IMG/VR virus record: IMGVR_UViG_3300017659_000002
Span: 1-39,688 of that record
Length of the DNA stretch: 39,688 bases
Reading direction: 5' to 3' (one strand)
Source: a virus
Shown here in pieces: positions 29,056 to 38,125 of this stretch. The position numbers were made by a program, and so were the translations under genes. Under the pieces are notes generated by a model that did no database searches, was not told the DNA's origin, and saw only the letters and a program-made list of their open reading frames with translations. The first letter of the stretch is position 1. Every line of letters starts with the position of its first letter.

Positions 29056-32000
29056 CTATCCCTTGATGCGGACGGTGCCCTGAGCGCGCCCGTACCTGAG
29101 CAGGACCCGCTCCAGTTCGCGGGCCACGGCGACCGGGTCCATGGCCTTCTCGACGACGACGTTGATGTTCGTCACCGATCCGCCAGCCCCGGCGACGGCA
29201 GGCTTGCCCATGACGGGGCGGGTGGCGGCGACGCGGCCAGCCACGGCGCCGAGGGCGCGGTCGAGGGTGGGCATGCGGTCGACCAGGCCCACGGCCAGGC
29301 CTTCGGTGGAATGGCGTCCCACCTGCGCCATGACGGTGGACGGGCTCTTGATGCCGAGCGCCCGACGGATGGCCTTGTCCATCCCCTTGGCGATCTTCAG
29401 CATCTGCTTCTCGATGGCGTCCTGCTGGGATTGCAGCCCCTTGAGGAATCCCTTCCCCGCGTTCTTGCCCGAGTCGTACAGGGCATCAGCGCCGGACTTT
29501 CCGAGGGATTCCGCCTGGTCATTGATCTTGTACTGAGTGGAGTTGATCTCCTTGAACAGCTTGGAGTTCGCCCCCGCCAGAGCAGAGGCGTAGGCGTAGC
29601 CCTCCTCCGGCCCCATCTCCAAGATCTCGCGCAGCATCGTCTTGTTGAGGCCGCGCTTGGCGAGGGTCTTGATGTACGAGCTGAACGTCTTCATCTTGGC
29701 GAGCCGCTGCTGCAGCTTGGAGTTGATGCCCGATGCGGTGACCTGGTCGTCACCCTCGAACATGCCGCCCAGGCTGGCGCTCTTCTTCGCACCGACCCTG
29801 GTCGTCTCGGCGAAGTCCTTGGCGCGTTTCATCGCCGCAGCGATAGCGTCCCGCTTCCCCGCCAGGCTGGTCAGGGTCTTGGTCTGCCGGTTCACGTAGG
29901 CCACGAGCCGGTTGTCCTTGGACCCGGAGAAGGCACTCCAGATGTCCTTGGCCAGATCCTTGGATGTCGCCTTGATCTTGTCCTTGGATCCGGTCATGCC
30001 CTTGATCAGGCCGCTGCCCACGTCCTTGGCGAGAGCCGTGGTGCGCTTGGACGGGGACGCGATCTGCAGCTCCGTCTTGATGCCGGTCACGACCGCGGCC
30101 GCCATCCGGCGCGCAGCCGTGTCGACCAGGCCCGTGCTCGCGCCCATGCCGGCGGCCAGGCCGCGGGCCGTGTCCGCCCCAGCGCCGGTCATGCCGCCGG
30201 ACGCGAGGCCCGGCAGGTTCAGGCGGCCCTCGTTGACGGCGTTCATGAACGCGACGCCGTACTTCTTCACTGCGGCGCTACGCATGACGAACTCAGTGGC
30301 GGAGACCCGGGCCATGGCACCCGAGCCCATGAAGGCCAGGATGCTGTCGGATGTGGCAGTGCCGGGCCCGTCGACGTACCCGCCGCCGGGGAACGACTGG
30401 ACGCCGCCACCGCCCGCGTAGCCAGGCACACGCCCGCCACGAGCCAGCCGTCCGAACTGTGCAGGCGGGGGCTTTCCGACGGACACGAACCGGCTGTACG
30501 AGGTGAGCGTGATGCTCTTGTCGTGCAGATTGTTGATGGCTCTGGCCACTGCAGAAATGCTGCCGAGCGCCTGGCCGTTCGCCGTATACACGGCGGTCTT
30601 GCCGTTGGGAAGCTGCCTCGTCTTCAGGCCCACCGCTTCGAGCGCCTTGATAGCGGCACCGTTGAGCGTGTCCACCTTGACGGTCTTAGCGCCCGGGGTC
30701 CTTCTGATCGCCGCCTGGACTGCCTCCAGCCCGGTGACCGCTTCCTGACGCTCCAGCTTCACCAGGGTCTTGATCTGCCCCGGCGTCCCCAACAGGGTGT
30801 TGACGTAGGCGGTGGCCTTCTTCTTGTTGCCGTCGAACGCGTCCGTCGCGAGCCGCATCATCTCGCCGCGCAGCTGGGACGACTTGTTCGTCATCGATGC
30901 CAGCGAGTCGCCCGCCGCGAGACCCGACGCGATCAACTCGTCCTGAGCCTTGGCGGCCTGGGACATGGCCGTGCCGTTGTTCCTGCCGGCCTCGGTGCTG
31001 ATGTCGAGGGTCGAGCCGTTCTTCTTGAACGCCGCCGTCAGGTTGTCCAGCCCTGCCTCGAAGGAGATTTGCGCATCGTAGGCGCTGCGGTTGACGTCGT
31101 TCAGGGCGACGATGCTCTCCCGCAGCCCGTCGGCGCTCTGCTTCTGCGCGTCCAGTTGGAGCTTCGTCTTCTGTGCCTGCGAGCCGAAGATCCCCATTGC
31201 CTGGGCGGCGAGCTGCTGCTCGAACTTTGAGTCGGCGAGTGCCGACTTGTAGTCGTTGAGCTGGCTGGTGAACTTCTTGGTGTCGCGTCCGCCCTTGCCG
31301 TACTCCGCCGTGAGCCGCTTGAGGGCGGACGCCGCGAGGTCTGCCTGACCGTTCGAGACGAGCCCGGCCAGGGACTTGTCGATCGAGTCAATGTTGGCTT
31401 TGGCGTCTTTGACCGGGGTGGAGTCCCAGTCGCCGATGCCGCCCAACGTGACGATCCACTGCTGGACGTTCTCCATATTCGACGGATCGGTCAGCGCGCC
31501 GATCTTGTCGTGCAGGCCGCCGAGGTCGGAGCCGAAAGCCTTGGCCGCCTCCCCGGTCACCTTGCCCGTAGCACCCAGCTGACGTAGTGACACGGTGAGC
31601 TTGTCGACGTCCGGCGGTGCGGTCTCACTGCGCGCCGCAATCTCGGACAGGGCGATCAGGAGCAAGCCGATCCCGGTACCCGCCATGGCGACCTTCGCCG
31701 TACGCGACAGGGCCGCAATGCCCACACGCACCGCGGCGAGACGCGTCGGTGCAGCAGCGGCCGCCGTGTTCATCGCAACGATCTGCCCGGCGAACGCGAT
31801 CATCGCGCTCCGCCCGGCAGCCAGGCCGAGGGCCGCCAGCTTGGTGACCTTCAGTGCGACCGCGAGCTGCAGGATCATGGCGATGGCCGAGGCGGGGACG
31901 GCGGACACCAGGTCGGCCAGCACCTTGACGACTTGCAGCATGCCGACACCCACGTCGGCGCCCGCGTCGAGCAGGTGCACCAGCGCTTCACCGACGCTGC

Positions 32001-32856
32001 GCAGCACGCTGGCCACAGCGGGGCCCTGAGCGTGCGCCCAGTCCATGAAGGCGGACAGGCCGCCGCCCATGGCGCCGGTGTCCGCGACGCGGAGCAGGTG
32101 CACGATCTCGTCGTTGACCTTGCGCAGCGTGCCCGTCGCAAACGCCGTGAACTTGCTGTTCAACCTGTCCAGGCCGGGCGAGGCCATCTCGCCGCCGATG
32201 ACCGTCATGAACCGGTCGGCCTCGGCAGACGTCCCCTTCACCAAGTCCTTCGTCTTGGGCAGCAACGAGTTGGCGATCGAGACGCCCTTGATAAACGGGC
32301 CCATCGTGTCGCCCGCGAGACTGTCAGACCAAGCCTTGGTCTCGTCCTTTAGGACGCTGACCGACGCCGCAGCTTCCCGCGTCTTGGGCGGCAGCTGCGC
32401 CATGACCCGCTGATATTCGATCTGCGCCTGGACGGCCTCCGTCGAACGCGCGCCGCTCTTGCCGACCGCGTCCTCATACTTCTTGTGAGCCTCCGAGGCA
32501 TCACCGATCGCAGAGATCTGGGGAATCATCGCGGCGACCATCACGCCGGACGCCACGGCCACCGCGCCTGCACCAGCGGCGATCGGTGCGAGCGAGGCGG
32601 CGGCCGGGATGGCGGCCGGGGCCAGGCTGATCGCGGCCTTCTTCAGAGCCTCAAGCGACTTGGCCCCCAAGTCACTGTCGCGGTCGAGGTCGGCCAGGTT
32701 GCGGGTCGCGTTGTTGGTGAACCGGCGCATCGCGGCGTCGCCGTTGATGGACGCCGCCATAAGGCGGCGGCCGAGGCGGTCCGCCGAATCGCCCGCCCGG
32801 TCCAGAACCCGAGAGAGCTGGTCCCGGCCGGCGAGGATGAAGTCGAGGCGGGGCAT
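29056..32856 (-). CDS. Tape measure protein
   Basis: 1266 residues, the longest gene, starting MPRLDFILAGRDQLSRVLDR. Helical throughout, with hydrophobic stretches (about 80-115 and 330-410, e.g. ASLAPIAAGAGAVAVASGVM), repeated KTT/GDKS-type helices and a C-terminal segment INVVVEKAMDPVAVARELER typical of actinophage tape measures. It sets tail length and helps DNA entry. The start overlaps the GT stop (TGATG). By the usual 1.5 angstrom per residue rule the tail would be near 190 nm, an estimate. Confidence 0.93.
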   Translation of the reverse strand: MPRLDFILAGRDQLSRVLDRAGDSADRLGRRLMAASINGDAAMRRFTNNATRNLADLDRDSDLGAKSLEALKKAAISLAPAAIPAAASLAPIAAGAGAVAVASGVMVAAMIPQISAIGDASEAHKKYEDAVGKSGARSTEAVQAQIEYQRVMAQLPPKTREAAASVSVLKDETKAWSDSLAGDTMGPFIKGVSIANSLLPKTKDLVKGTSAEADRFMTVIGGEMASPGLDRLNSKFTAFATGTLRKVNDEIVHLLRVADTGAMGGGLSAFMDWAHAQGPAVASVLRSVGEALVHLLDAGADVGVGMLQVVKVLADLVSAVPASAIAMILQLAVALKVTKLAALGLAAGRSAMIAFAGQIVAMNTAAAAAPTRLAAVRVGIAALSRTAKVAMAGTGIGLLLIALSEIAARSETAPPDVDKLTVSLRQLGATGKVTGEAAKAFGSDLGGLHDKIGALTDPSNMENVQQWIVTLGGIGDWDSTPVKDAKANIDSIDKSLAGLVSNGQADLAASALKRLTAEYGKGGRDTKKFTSQLNDYKSALADSKFEQQLAAQAMGIFGSQAQKTKLQLDAQKQSADGLRESIVALNDVNRSAYDAQISFEAGLDNLTAAFKKNGSTLDISTEAGRNNGTAMSQAAKAQDELIASGLAAGDSLASMTNKSSQLRGEMMRLATDAFDGNKKKATAYVNTLLGTPGQIKTLVKLERQEAVTGLEAVQAAIRRTPGAKTVKVDTLNGAAIKALEAVGLKTRQLPNGKTAVYTANGQALGSISAVARAINNLHDKSITLTSYSRFVSVGKPPPAQFGRLARGGRVPGYAGGGGVQSFPGGGYVDGPGTATSDSILAFMGSGAMARVSATEFVMRSAAVKKYGVAFMNAVNEGRLNLPGLASGGMTGAGADTARGLAAGMGASTGLVDTAARRMAAAVVTGIKTELQIASPSKRTTALAKDVGSGLIKGMTGSKDKIKATSKDLAKDIWSAFSGSKDNRLVAYVNRQTKTLTSLAGKRDAIAAAMKRAKDFAETTRVGAKKSASLGGMFEGDDQVTASGINSKLQQRLAKMKTFSSYIKTLAKRGLNKTMLREILEMGPEEGYAYASALAGANSKLFKEINSTQYKINDQAESLGKSGADALYDSGKNAGKGFLKGLQSQQDAIEKQMLKIAKGMDKAIRRALGIKSPSTVMAQVGRHSTEGLAVGLVDRMPTLDRALGAVAGRVAATRPVMGKPAVAGAGGSVTNINVVVEKAMDPVAVARELERVLLRYGRAQGTVRIKG

Positions 32857-33514
32857 CAGTCACCGCCTTCCGCTAGCTGCTGAGCCTGGAATGCGTCGAT
32901 CCAGTCGACGAGCTGCTCGAAGTCGCCGACCGTCAGGTCGTCGACATCGCGCGGGGGGATGTGGCAGATGTGGCCGAGGAGTCCGAGGTACTGATCTCGG
33001 ACGACGCCGATGTCTGGGTCTCGGGTGTCTGCGGGCCGTTCGGCGTGGGGACTGTCGCCTCGCTCGGCGAGCTGGGCTCGGCCACCGGGCCGGGCTGGTC
33101 TTTTGGGGCCGCCACCCTCGCGGCAATGAGGGCACGCGCGTGCTCAGGGTCGGCGCAGATATCCGGCAGCTTCTCCAGGGCGCGGCCGACGTCCTCGCGG
33201 GTGATCTCGCTGTCGCCGTCCAGGACGGCGAACGCGACCTCGACGTAGTTGATGGCCTCCTGCTGGTCGAAGCGGCACACCATCTCGTCGATACCAGGGT
33301 CGAAGTCGCCCAGGCGCAGCGACGGGTTATCGCGCTTCTTCAGCACCCAGACGATGCCGCGCATCGCGTCGAGGTCATCCTCACCGAGGCTCTCCTTGAT
33401 CTCGCCCCACTTCATGTCGACGGAGCGGGACACGATGGACGCCTCGGACACCTTCAGTGTCTTCACGTCGTAGTGCTCGGGCTCGCCGCCGGCGGGCGTG
33501 TAGACGATGATCAC
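32856..33514 (-). CDS. Tail assembly chaperone GT, -1 frameshift product
   Basis: A product of about 219 residues made by a -1 slip at 33101-33107. The first 138 residues are those of the G protein. The frame then continues through IGVVRDQYLGLLGHICHIPP and DLTVGDFEQLVDWIDAFQAQ to a TGA at 32856. The T part has no start codon of its own, and its sequence matches the usual GT ending just before the tape measure. GT helps fold and assemble the tape measure and tail tube, as known from lambda and many siphoviruses. Confidence 0.88.
32933..33514 (-). CDS. Tail assembly chaperone G
   Basis: 193 residues. The N-terminus MIIVYTPAGGEPEHYDVKTL leads to a helical region (MKWGEIKESLGEDDLDAMRG, NYVEVAFAVLDGDSEITRED). 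The C-terminal third is Pro/Ser/Thr-rich, as often seen in the unshifted frame past a slippery site. It lies between tail tube and tape measure, the standard place. Confidence 0.85.
   Translation of the reverse strand: MIIVYTPAGGEPEHYDVKTLKVSEASIVSRSVDMKWGEIKESLGEDDLDAMRGIVWVLKKRDNPSLRLGDFDPGIDEMVCRFDQQEAINYVEVAFAVLDGDSEITREDVGRALEKLPDICADPEHARALIAARVAAPKDQPGPVAEPSSPSEATVPTPNGPQTPETQTSASSEISTSDSSATSATSPRAMSTT
33101..33107 (-). promoter_or_regulatory. Programmed -1 frameshift slippery site
   Basis: The minus strand reads C-CCA-AAA in the G frame, a perfect X-XXY-YYZ heptamer. After slipping, the reading frame runs 81 more codons to the GT stop. No obvious pseudoknot was checked. Confidence 0.88.
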
Positions 33515-33522
33515 TGCTGCTC

Positions 33523-34035
33523 CTATTCGAGGCGGCGCCGCACGTCGTCGACGACGCGGGCCACTTCACGTTCGATGCGAGGTCGGTGCTGGCGAATGGT
33601 CTTGTCCCACCAGCCGGCGGGGGCGCTCTGCTGCGCCCAGCGGCGCTTGTTGCCGAACACGGGGTGGCGTAGCCGTCCCTCGTTGAGGCGGTTGACGACG
33701 CCCATGGGGATGTCGGGCGGCAGGCGGCCCTTGTCGACCCACACCGTCGCGCCCGGATCCCCGGAGGTACGGACCGAGATGCGTACCGCCTCGGCGATCG
33801 AGGCGCGCAACGGGCGTGTGGTCGGCGAGGGGCCGCCGCGCTTGCCGGCGGCCCGGCCGGACGACGAGATGTCCAGGGAGCGGATTGCGCTCTGCAGGTC
33901 GTCGCGCAACGGCTCCGCGGCTCGGCGGATGCGGCGCTGCATCGAGCGGCGGATGTTTTCGTGACCCGCCGCTCGAAGCCGTTGCTGCAGTGTGAGTAGC
34001 TGCCCGGTGCCCAGGATGCGGAAGTTCGAGGGCAT
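33523..34035 (-). CDS. Tail-completion / HK97 gp10-like protein
   Basis: 170 residues, Arg-rich and helical at the start (LLTLQQRLRAAGHENIRRSM), then VRTSGDPGATVWVDKGRLPP and a closing RPRIEREVARVVDDVRRRLE. The basic, Gly-His-containing pattern resembles HK97 gp10-like and minor tail proteins. It lies unusually after the tail tube gene, not before it. Moderately sure. Confidence 0.6.
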   Translation of the reverse strand: MPSNFRILGTGQLLTLQQRLRAAGHENIRRSMQRRIRRAAEPLRDDLQSAIRSLDISSSGRAAGKRGGPSPTTRPLRASIAEAVRISVRTSGDPGATVWVDKGRLPPDIPMGVVNRLNEGRLRHPVFGNKRRWAQQSAPAGWWDKTIRQHRPRIEREVARVVDDVRRRLE

Positions 34036-34041
34036 GGACGC

Positions 34042-35028
34042 CTACAGCGTGATGTCCGTCGAGATGTACTCGATCTTGGGCTGGTTCGTTCCGTCGTACA
34101 GGCCGGTGAAGTTGAACGTCGGCTTCACGACGTCGAACCCGTCCGCGGTCGGCGGGCCCTCGTCGAAGCGGATCGCGGGCAGCGTGATCCGGAACGTCTC
34201 AAAGTACGTGGCCGCGATGAGCGGGCCCACGAACTCCCACACCAGGCTGATAGCCCCGTCCGAGGTGTGCAGGTCGTCGAGGATCGTGTCGACGTAGTCC
34301 GTCTCCAGCGAACCAGTGATCTTCACCTGGTCGTTGCTGATGGGTTCCTTCTTGAGTCCGGCCTGCCCGGCGTAGAACCGCTCTGTGGCCTGCGGCCGCT
34401 CGACCTTGACGCTCACCTTGCGGACCCCGTCGCGCGCCGTCTCCGTACCGAACGGACCGGTCTTGACGGCCATCTGTCCGAAGTGGAACGGCGACATGGC
34501 CGGGTAGCTCGCGGTCGCCAGGGTCTGCGCCTCGTCGCACGTCTTGCCGTCGAACTCGAACGACCCGGTGAGCATGCCGCCCACCTCACAGGCGAACTCG
34601 CCCGAGGTGACCTTGCAGCCCAGAAAGGTCTTGTCGGTCACGGCGCCCGTGGTGAGGGGCAGCCCCTTCTGGATCGTCAGGCTCTTGCCTGCGGTGTCCG
34701 CGAGCGTGTGCGTCTGCAGGTACGCCGGGCCCGCGCCCTGCTGCACCGGCGTCACGGACGTGCCCATGAGCGCCTGCAGCAGCACCCCCATGCCCTTGTT
34801 CGTGACCTCCAGATCGACGGACCCGGTCACCTCCTGGCGCGTCAGGACGCGCCGCGACGACAGGGCGAGCAGGCGCCCCGCGGCGATGCCGGCCGACTGC
34901 GCGGTGGTCTTCTTGAGGACCAAAGATTCCTTGGTGAACTCGATGAACTTGGCCGGCGCAACGAACGTGCCGTAGGTCGTCTCGGCCGAGATGCCGAGCT
35001 GGGCGCCGAGCCCGGATCCGATCGCCAT
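34042..35028 (-). CDS. Major tail tube protein
   Basis: 328 residues starting MAIGSGLGAQLGISAETTYG, a very typical actinophage tail-tube N-terminus. It continues with FIEFTKESLVLKKTTAQSAG, GSVDLEVTNKGMGVLLQALM and a beta-rich body ending PKIEYISTDITL. It polymerises into the tail tube around the tape measure. Confidence 0.9.
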   Translation of the reverse strand: MAIGSGLGAQLGISAETTYGTFVAPAKFIEFTKESLVLKKTTAQSAGIAAGRLLALSSRRVLTRQEVTGSVDLEVTNKGMGVLLQALMGTSVTPVQQGAGPAYLQTHTLADTAGKSLTIQKGLPLTTGAVTDKTFLGCKVTSGEFACEVGGMLTGSFEFDGKTCDEAQTLATASYPAMSPFHFGQMAVKTGPFGTETARDGVRKVSVKVERPQATERFYAGQAGLKKEPISNDQVKITGSLETDYVDTILDDLHTSDGAISLVWEFVGPLIAATYFETFRITLPAIRFDEGPPTADGFDVVKPTFNFTGLYDGTNQPKIEYISTDITL

Positions 35029-35031
35029 GGA

Positions 35032-35235
35032 TCAGCCCTCCTTCTGCAGCGACTTCGCCGCGCTCTTCGTGGGCTTGGCGCCCGGATCCTCGACGGCCTC
35101 CCACGTCTGCGGCTGGCAGACGTAGCCGTCGAACCTGTCGTCCGGAACCTCGATCACCTGGTCCGGCTCGACGCTCTTGTCGCCGAGCTCGGGCACGGTC
35201 ACCGGCTCCGGGCCAATGAGACGCACACGCGCCAT
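35032..35235 (-). CDS. Small head-tail region protein
   Basis: 67 residues (MARVRLIGPEPVTVPELGDK...), with beta strands and a Lys-rich end. AAGGAG lies at good spacing before the ATG at 35235. Small proteins of this kind lie before tail-tube genes; function unknown. Confidence 0.7.
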   Translation of the reverse strand: MARVRLIGPEPVTVPELGDKSVEPDQVIEVPDDRFDGYVCQPQTWEAVEDPGAKPTKSAAKSLQKEG

Positions 35236-35251
35236 GGGGAAACTCCTTGGG

Positions 35252-35716
35252 TCAGATACGGGCACGGCAGGTGACCGCGAACGCGACGCCCGCAAGGGCG
35301 CCCTCAGACTGGGCCTGCGTCAGGTTGCCGGTGGTCAGATGCGCCCACAGGACGGCGCCGCCCAGGGTCGGCGCGGTGGGCGCGGCGTTGGTCGCACGCA
35401 GCGCTTCCTCGACGGCGCCGACCAGCTCGAACGCTTTCGAGCGGCGCACGGCCATGTCCTTGTCGCCGCTGCGGGATTCGGCGTAACAGCTGATCTCGAA
35501 CTCCTCGTCACGGGTGCGGGCTCCCGCGCCGTTGAAGTCCTGAGTGAGAGCGACGGCCGCCTCCCCGCCGGGCTGCCAGCCGACGTGAATGCGGTCCCGG
35601 TCGGTGAGGTTCACCGACTCGGGGCCGTCCACGATGCGTACCTCGGCCAGGGCGGGCGCGGCCCGCAGGATCGCGAGCAGCGCATCGACGGCGGCCGGTA
35701 CTCGGGAGGTGAGCAT
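35252..35716 (-). CDS. Tail terminator-like protein
   Basis: 154 residues. MLTSRVPAAVDALLAILRAA is the usual helical opening of tail-terminator proteins, followed by DRIHVGWQPGGEAAVALTQD and DEEFEISCYAESRSGD, beta strands with a similar order. The start overlaps the connector stop (TGATG). Position and pattern support the call. Confidence 0.7.
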   Translation of the reverse strand: MLTSRVPAAVDALLAILRAAPALAEVRIVDGPESVNLTDRDRIHVGWQPGGEAAVALTQDFNGAGARTRDEEFEISCYAESRSGDKDMAVRRSKAFELVGAVEEALRATNAAPTAPTLGGAVLWAHLTTGNLTQAQSEGALAGVAFAVTCRARI

Positions 35717-36273
35717 CACGCCACCCCCGGCGGAGCCTTGAAGGATTCGAGCAGCTGCAAGACCCGGTTGGGCACGGCGTACCCGAACCCGGGAACGGGC
35801 TCGGTCACGCTGAAGTCGTCGCCGCCGCCGATGCTGCCCATTCCCCGCGACGCCCCGTACTGGGTGCGCCACAGGTGCTGAAGCAGGATGAGCGCGGCGA
35901 GGCGGACGGTGGGTGGCACGGTGCCGCGTCCGGCGGTGTAGGCGGCCGTCCACGGCCCGCCGTAGAACGTGCTGCCGTCCACGCGCCGGATGACGCCGTG
36001 GTCGGTGTCGACGACGACGTCCCCTGTCGCCAGGGGCAGGCCGCCCGCCAGTACCGGCGTGAGCGACGTCAGCGACACGACGGGCACCTGCGTCAGGCAC
36101 AGGGTGGTGCCGCGGCCGCTCACCGTCTCAGTGACCGTCCGGTTCTCCACCGGGCCGATGTACCGCTCGATGACCGCGGGCAGCGCGTCGATGTACGCCT
36201 GCAGCTCGATGTCGTGGCTGTTGCTGTCGATGTCGAGCTGGGCCTTGGCGTCGGCCAGGGTGAGCAGAGCCAC
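35716..36273 (-). CDS. Head-tail connector, gp6-like
   Basis: 185 residues. ALLTLADAKAQLDIDSNSHD and ELQAYIDALPAVIERYIGPV are the helical N-terminal pattern of HK97 gp6-like adaptor proteins. A beta region (CLTQVPVVSLTSLTPVLAGG) and a helical end (RLAALILLQHLWRTQYGAS) follow. It closes the portal-tail joint. GTG start at 36273. Confidence 0.82.
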   Translation of the reverse strand: MALLTLADAKAQLDIDSNSHDIELQAYIDALPAVIERYIGPVENRTVTETVSGRGTTLCLTQVPVVSLTSLTPVLAGGLPLATGDVVVDTDHGVIRRVDGSTFYGGPWTAAYTAGRGTVPPTVRLAALILLQHLWRTQYGASRGMGSIGGGDDFSVTEPVPGFGYAVPNRVLQLLESFKAPPGVA

Positions 36274-36288
36274 GACGACTCCCTTCGC

Positions 36289-36558
36289 TCAGGCCGTCTC
36301 GCGCGCAGCGGGGACCGCACGCTCCAGGGAGGCGCCGAGTCGCAGGAGTTCGGCCGCGACTTCCTCGGCTCGGTCATCGCGGCCGTAGCGGACGTAGCCC
36401 GCGCGCTCGCGATGCAGCGCCTCGATGTGGGCCTCCTCGCCCGGCGACCGGGGAGGTGCCTGTTCGGCGGGTGCGTCCTCGCCCGGCTCGTCTGCCGGCG
36501 GGGTCTGCTCCTCGGGTTCCGCGGGGGCCGGAGCCGGCTGGGTCTTGCGTGCAGCCAC
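36289..36558 (-). CDS. Hypothetical head-region protein
   Basis: 89 residues. The first half is Pro/Glu/Ala-rich and disordered-looking; the second half is a charged helix pair (EEAHIEALHRERAGYVRYGR, AEEVAAELLRLGASLERA). GTG start. Lies between capsid and connector, a common place for a small head protein of unknown role. Confidence 0.65.
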   Translation of the reverse strand: MAARKTQPAPAPAEPEEQTPPADEPGEDAPAEQAPPRSPGEEAHIEALHRERAGYVRYGRDDRAEEVAAELLRLGASLERAVPAARETA

Positions 36559-36579
36559 TGGTCTCTCCTGTCAGCAGTG

Positions 36580-36609
36580 GGCGCCGGGCAGCTGCTGTTG
36601 CCCGGCGCC
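36580..36609. terminator. Hairpin after the capsid gene
   Basis: GGCGCCGGGCA and TGCCCGGCGCC form a perfect 11-bp stem with an 8-base loop, 8 bases after the capsid stop. Such hairpins usually lower expression of downstream genes relative to capsid. Confidence 0.68.
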
Positions 36610-36616
36610 GTGCGGG

Positions 36617-37984
36617 TCAGAACGTCGGGGTGATCAGGCCGGTACCGGCGATCACACTGATGGACTTCGGGTAGCGCTCGCTGTGGAGAGCGGCGTAGTT
36701 GAAGAACCGCAGCAGCACAGACAGCTGGTCGGCCTTCGTCTCGCGGAACGCCTCGGCCTGCGGCGAGCCCTCAAAGAGGATGATGTCGTCGGCGCGGAGG
36801 ATGATGATCCGGTCCTCGTTGGTGCCCGCTCCGAGGTTGGTCGGGATGTTCGGGTCGACGAACACGGGCAGGCCCTGCAGCGTGCCGACGAATCCCTCGG
36901 ACACGACGTCGCCCATGGCGGCCAGCATGTTCTGCGGCATGTTCGCCACCGGCACCACGAGCGGCCGCCCGGCGGTGTCGACCTGCGCGGTGTGCCACGC
37001 CCAGCGGCGCGGGTGCATGAGGACCGTGTCGGCCGGCATGAACCGCCCGGTGTGGATCTGCTGGATACCGTCGGCGACCTTCGGGTACAGCTCGCCCACA
37101 GTCGGCGTCGCGTCCGTGTACGTCACAGCGTTGAGGCCCGAGACGTTGAGCAGGCCGCGCTTGCCCGCCGCGTTGTTGTTCAGGACGAACGTGTCGAGCT
37201 TGACCGCGTAGTCGGCGGCCAGGTCGGCGAGCAGGATCGCGTCGAGATTGATCGGCGACTGGTCGAGAGCCTGCTGCGAAATGACCTGCTGGCCCGCGAG
37301 GGTGGCCACGTTCGCGGTGACGCTGGTCGACGTGGCGTCGGTGTTCTGCACCGCGGTGTTCTGCGTGGCCTGCTCCGCCGTAGCAGTGCCGGACGCGACC
37401 TTGGGCAGGTTGATGCTGTCCGTGCCGGACGGCAGGGGCTGCGGGCGGACGCGGTCGGCGGCGACGCGGCCGGCGCGGGCGAGCGCCACGTACTCGTTGA
37501 CCATCCACAGCGGCGGCACGAACTCGCCGACGCTGCCGTCGGTCGTGGTCAGCGCGCGCTTCTCGATGACCTCGCGGTCGTTGCGCGCCAGGCGCTCCAC
37601 GGCCTCGCGGTTGCCGTTGACCTGCGCGCGGAACAGGTCGCGGAAGTACGAGGTCTGCCCGCCCTTGCGGTAGGTCTCCGGCTCAGACACGACGGTGACG
37701 CGCTCGCGCCGCTCGCCGGCCTGGCCGTGCTCGGCGAGGACCTCGGCGGCGCGCTGCTCGCGCTGCTCGTCCCCCTCCAGATCCTTGATCTTCGCGGACA
37801 GTTCCTCGATCTCGGTGTCCTTGGCCTTGACCGCGTCGCGCTTCTCGTTGAACCGGGTCATCTCCTCCTCGGAGAGATTGCGGTTCTCAGCCGTGGGCGC
37901 GGTCAGGACGGAGTCCATCTCGGTCTTCAGCGCGGCCCGGGCTTCGAGCGCGGCGGTCATCTGCTTACGCAGGTAGGCGAGCAT
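36617..37984 (-). CDS. HK97-type major capsid protein
   Basis: 455 residues. The first 100 or so are a charged helical delta (scaffold-like) domain (FNEKRDAVKAKDTEIEELSA, KIKDLEGDEQREQRAAEVLA), which the protease would remove. The shell domain follows (GSVGEFVPPLWMVNEYVALA, INLPKVASGTATAEQATQNT, MHPRRWAWHTAQVDTAGRPL). AAGGGAG precedes the ATG at 37984. Confidence 0.95.
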   Translation of the reverse strand: MLAYLRKQMTAALEARAALKTEMDSVLTAPTAENRNLSEEEMTRFNEKRDAVKAKDTEIEELSAKIKDLEGDEQREQRAAEVLAEHGQAGERRERVTVVSEPETYRKGGQTSYFRDLFRAQVNGNREAVERLARNDREVIEKRALTTTDGSVGEFVPPLWMVNEYVALARAGRVAADRVRPQPLPSGTDSINLPKVASGTATAEQATQNTAVQNTDATSTSVTANVATLAGQQVISQQALDQSPINLDAILLADLAADYAVKLDTFVLNNNAAGKRGLLNVSGLNAVTYTDATPTVGELYPKVADGIQQIHTGRFMPADTVLMHPRRWAWHTAQVDTAGRPLVVPVANMPQNMLAAMGDVVSEGFVGTLQGLPVFVDPNIPTNLGAGTNEDRIIILRADDIILFEGSPQAEAFRETKADQLSVLLRFFNYAALHSERYPKSISVIAGTGLITPTF

Positions 37985-38125
37985 GGCTCGCTCCCTTCAT
38001 GAGTGTTGGGTTGGGTCGCGCCCGCGGAACCGTCCGGGTGGTGGTCCAGGTGGTGACGCTCTCGGGCGTGCCGACGAGCGCTCCGGCGTGGACTCCGGCG
38101 CGTCAGGTGGTGCAGGCGGAAACGG

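Noticed and set aside
28513-31230. 905-codon open frame on the plus strand
   Set aside because: It is antisense to the minor tail and tape measure genes, which have clear family features; long shadow frames are expected in high-GC DNA.
33523-34035. Scaffold or capsid-decoration protein
   Set aside because: Position between tail tube and chaperone genes, and the basic gp10-like pattern, favour a tail-completion role.
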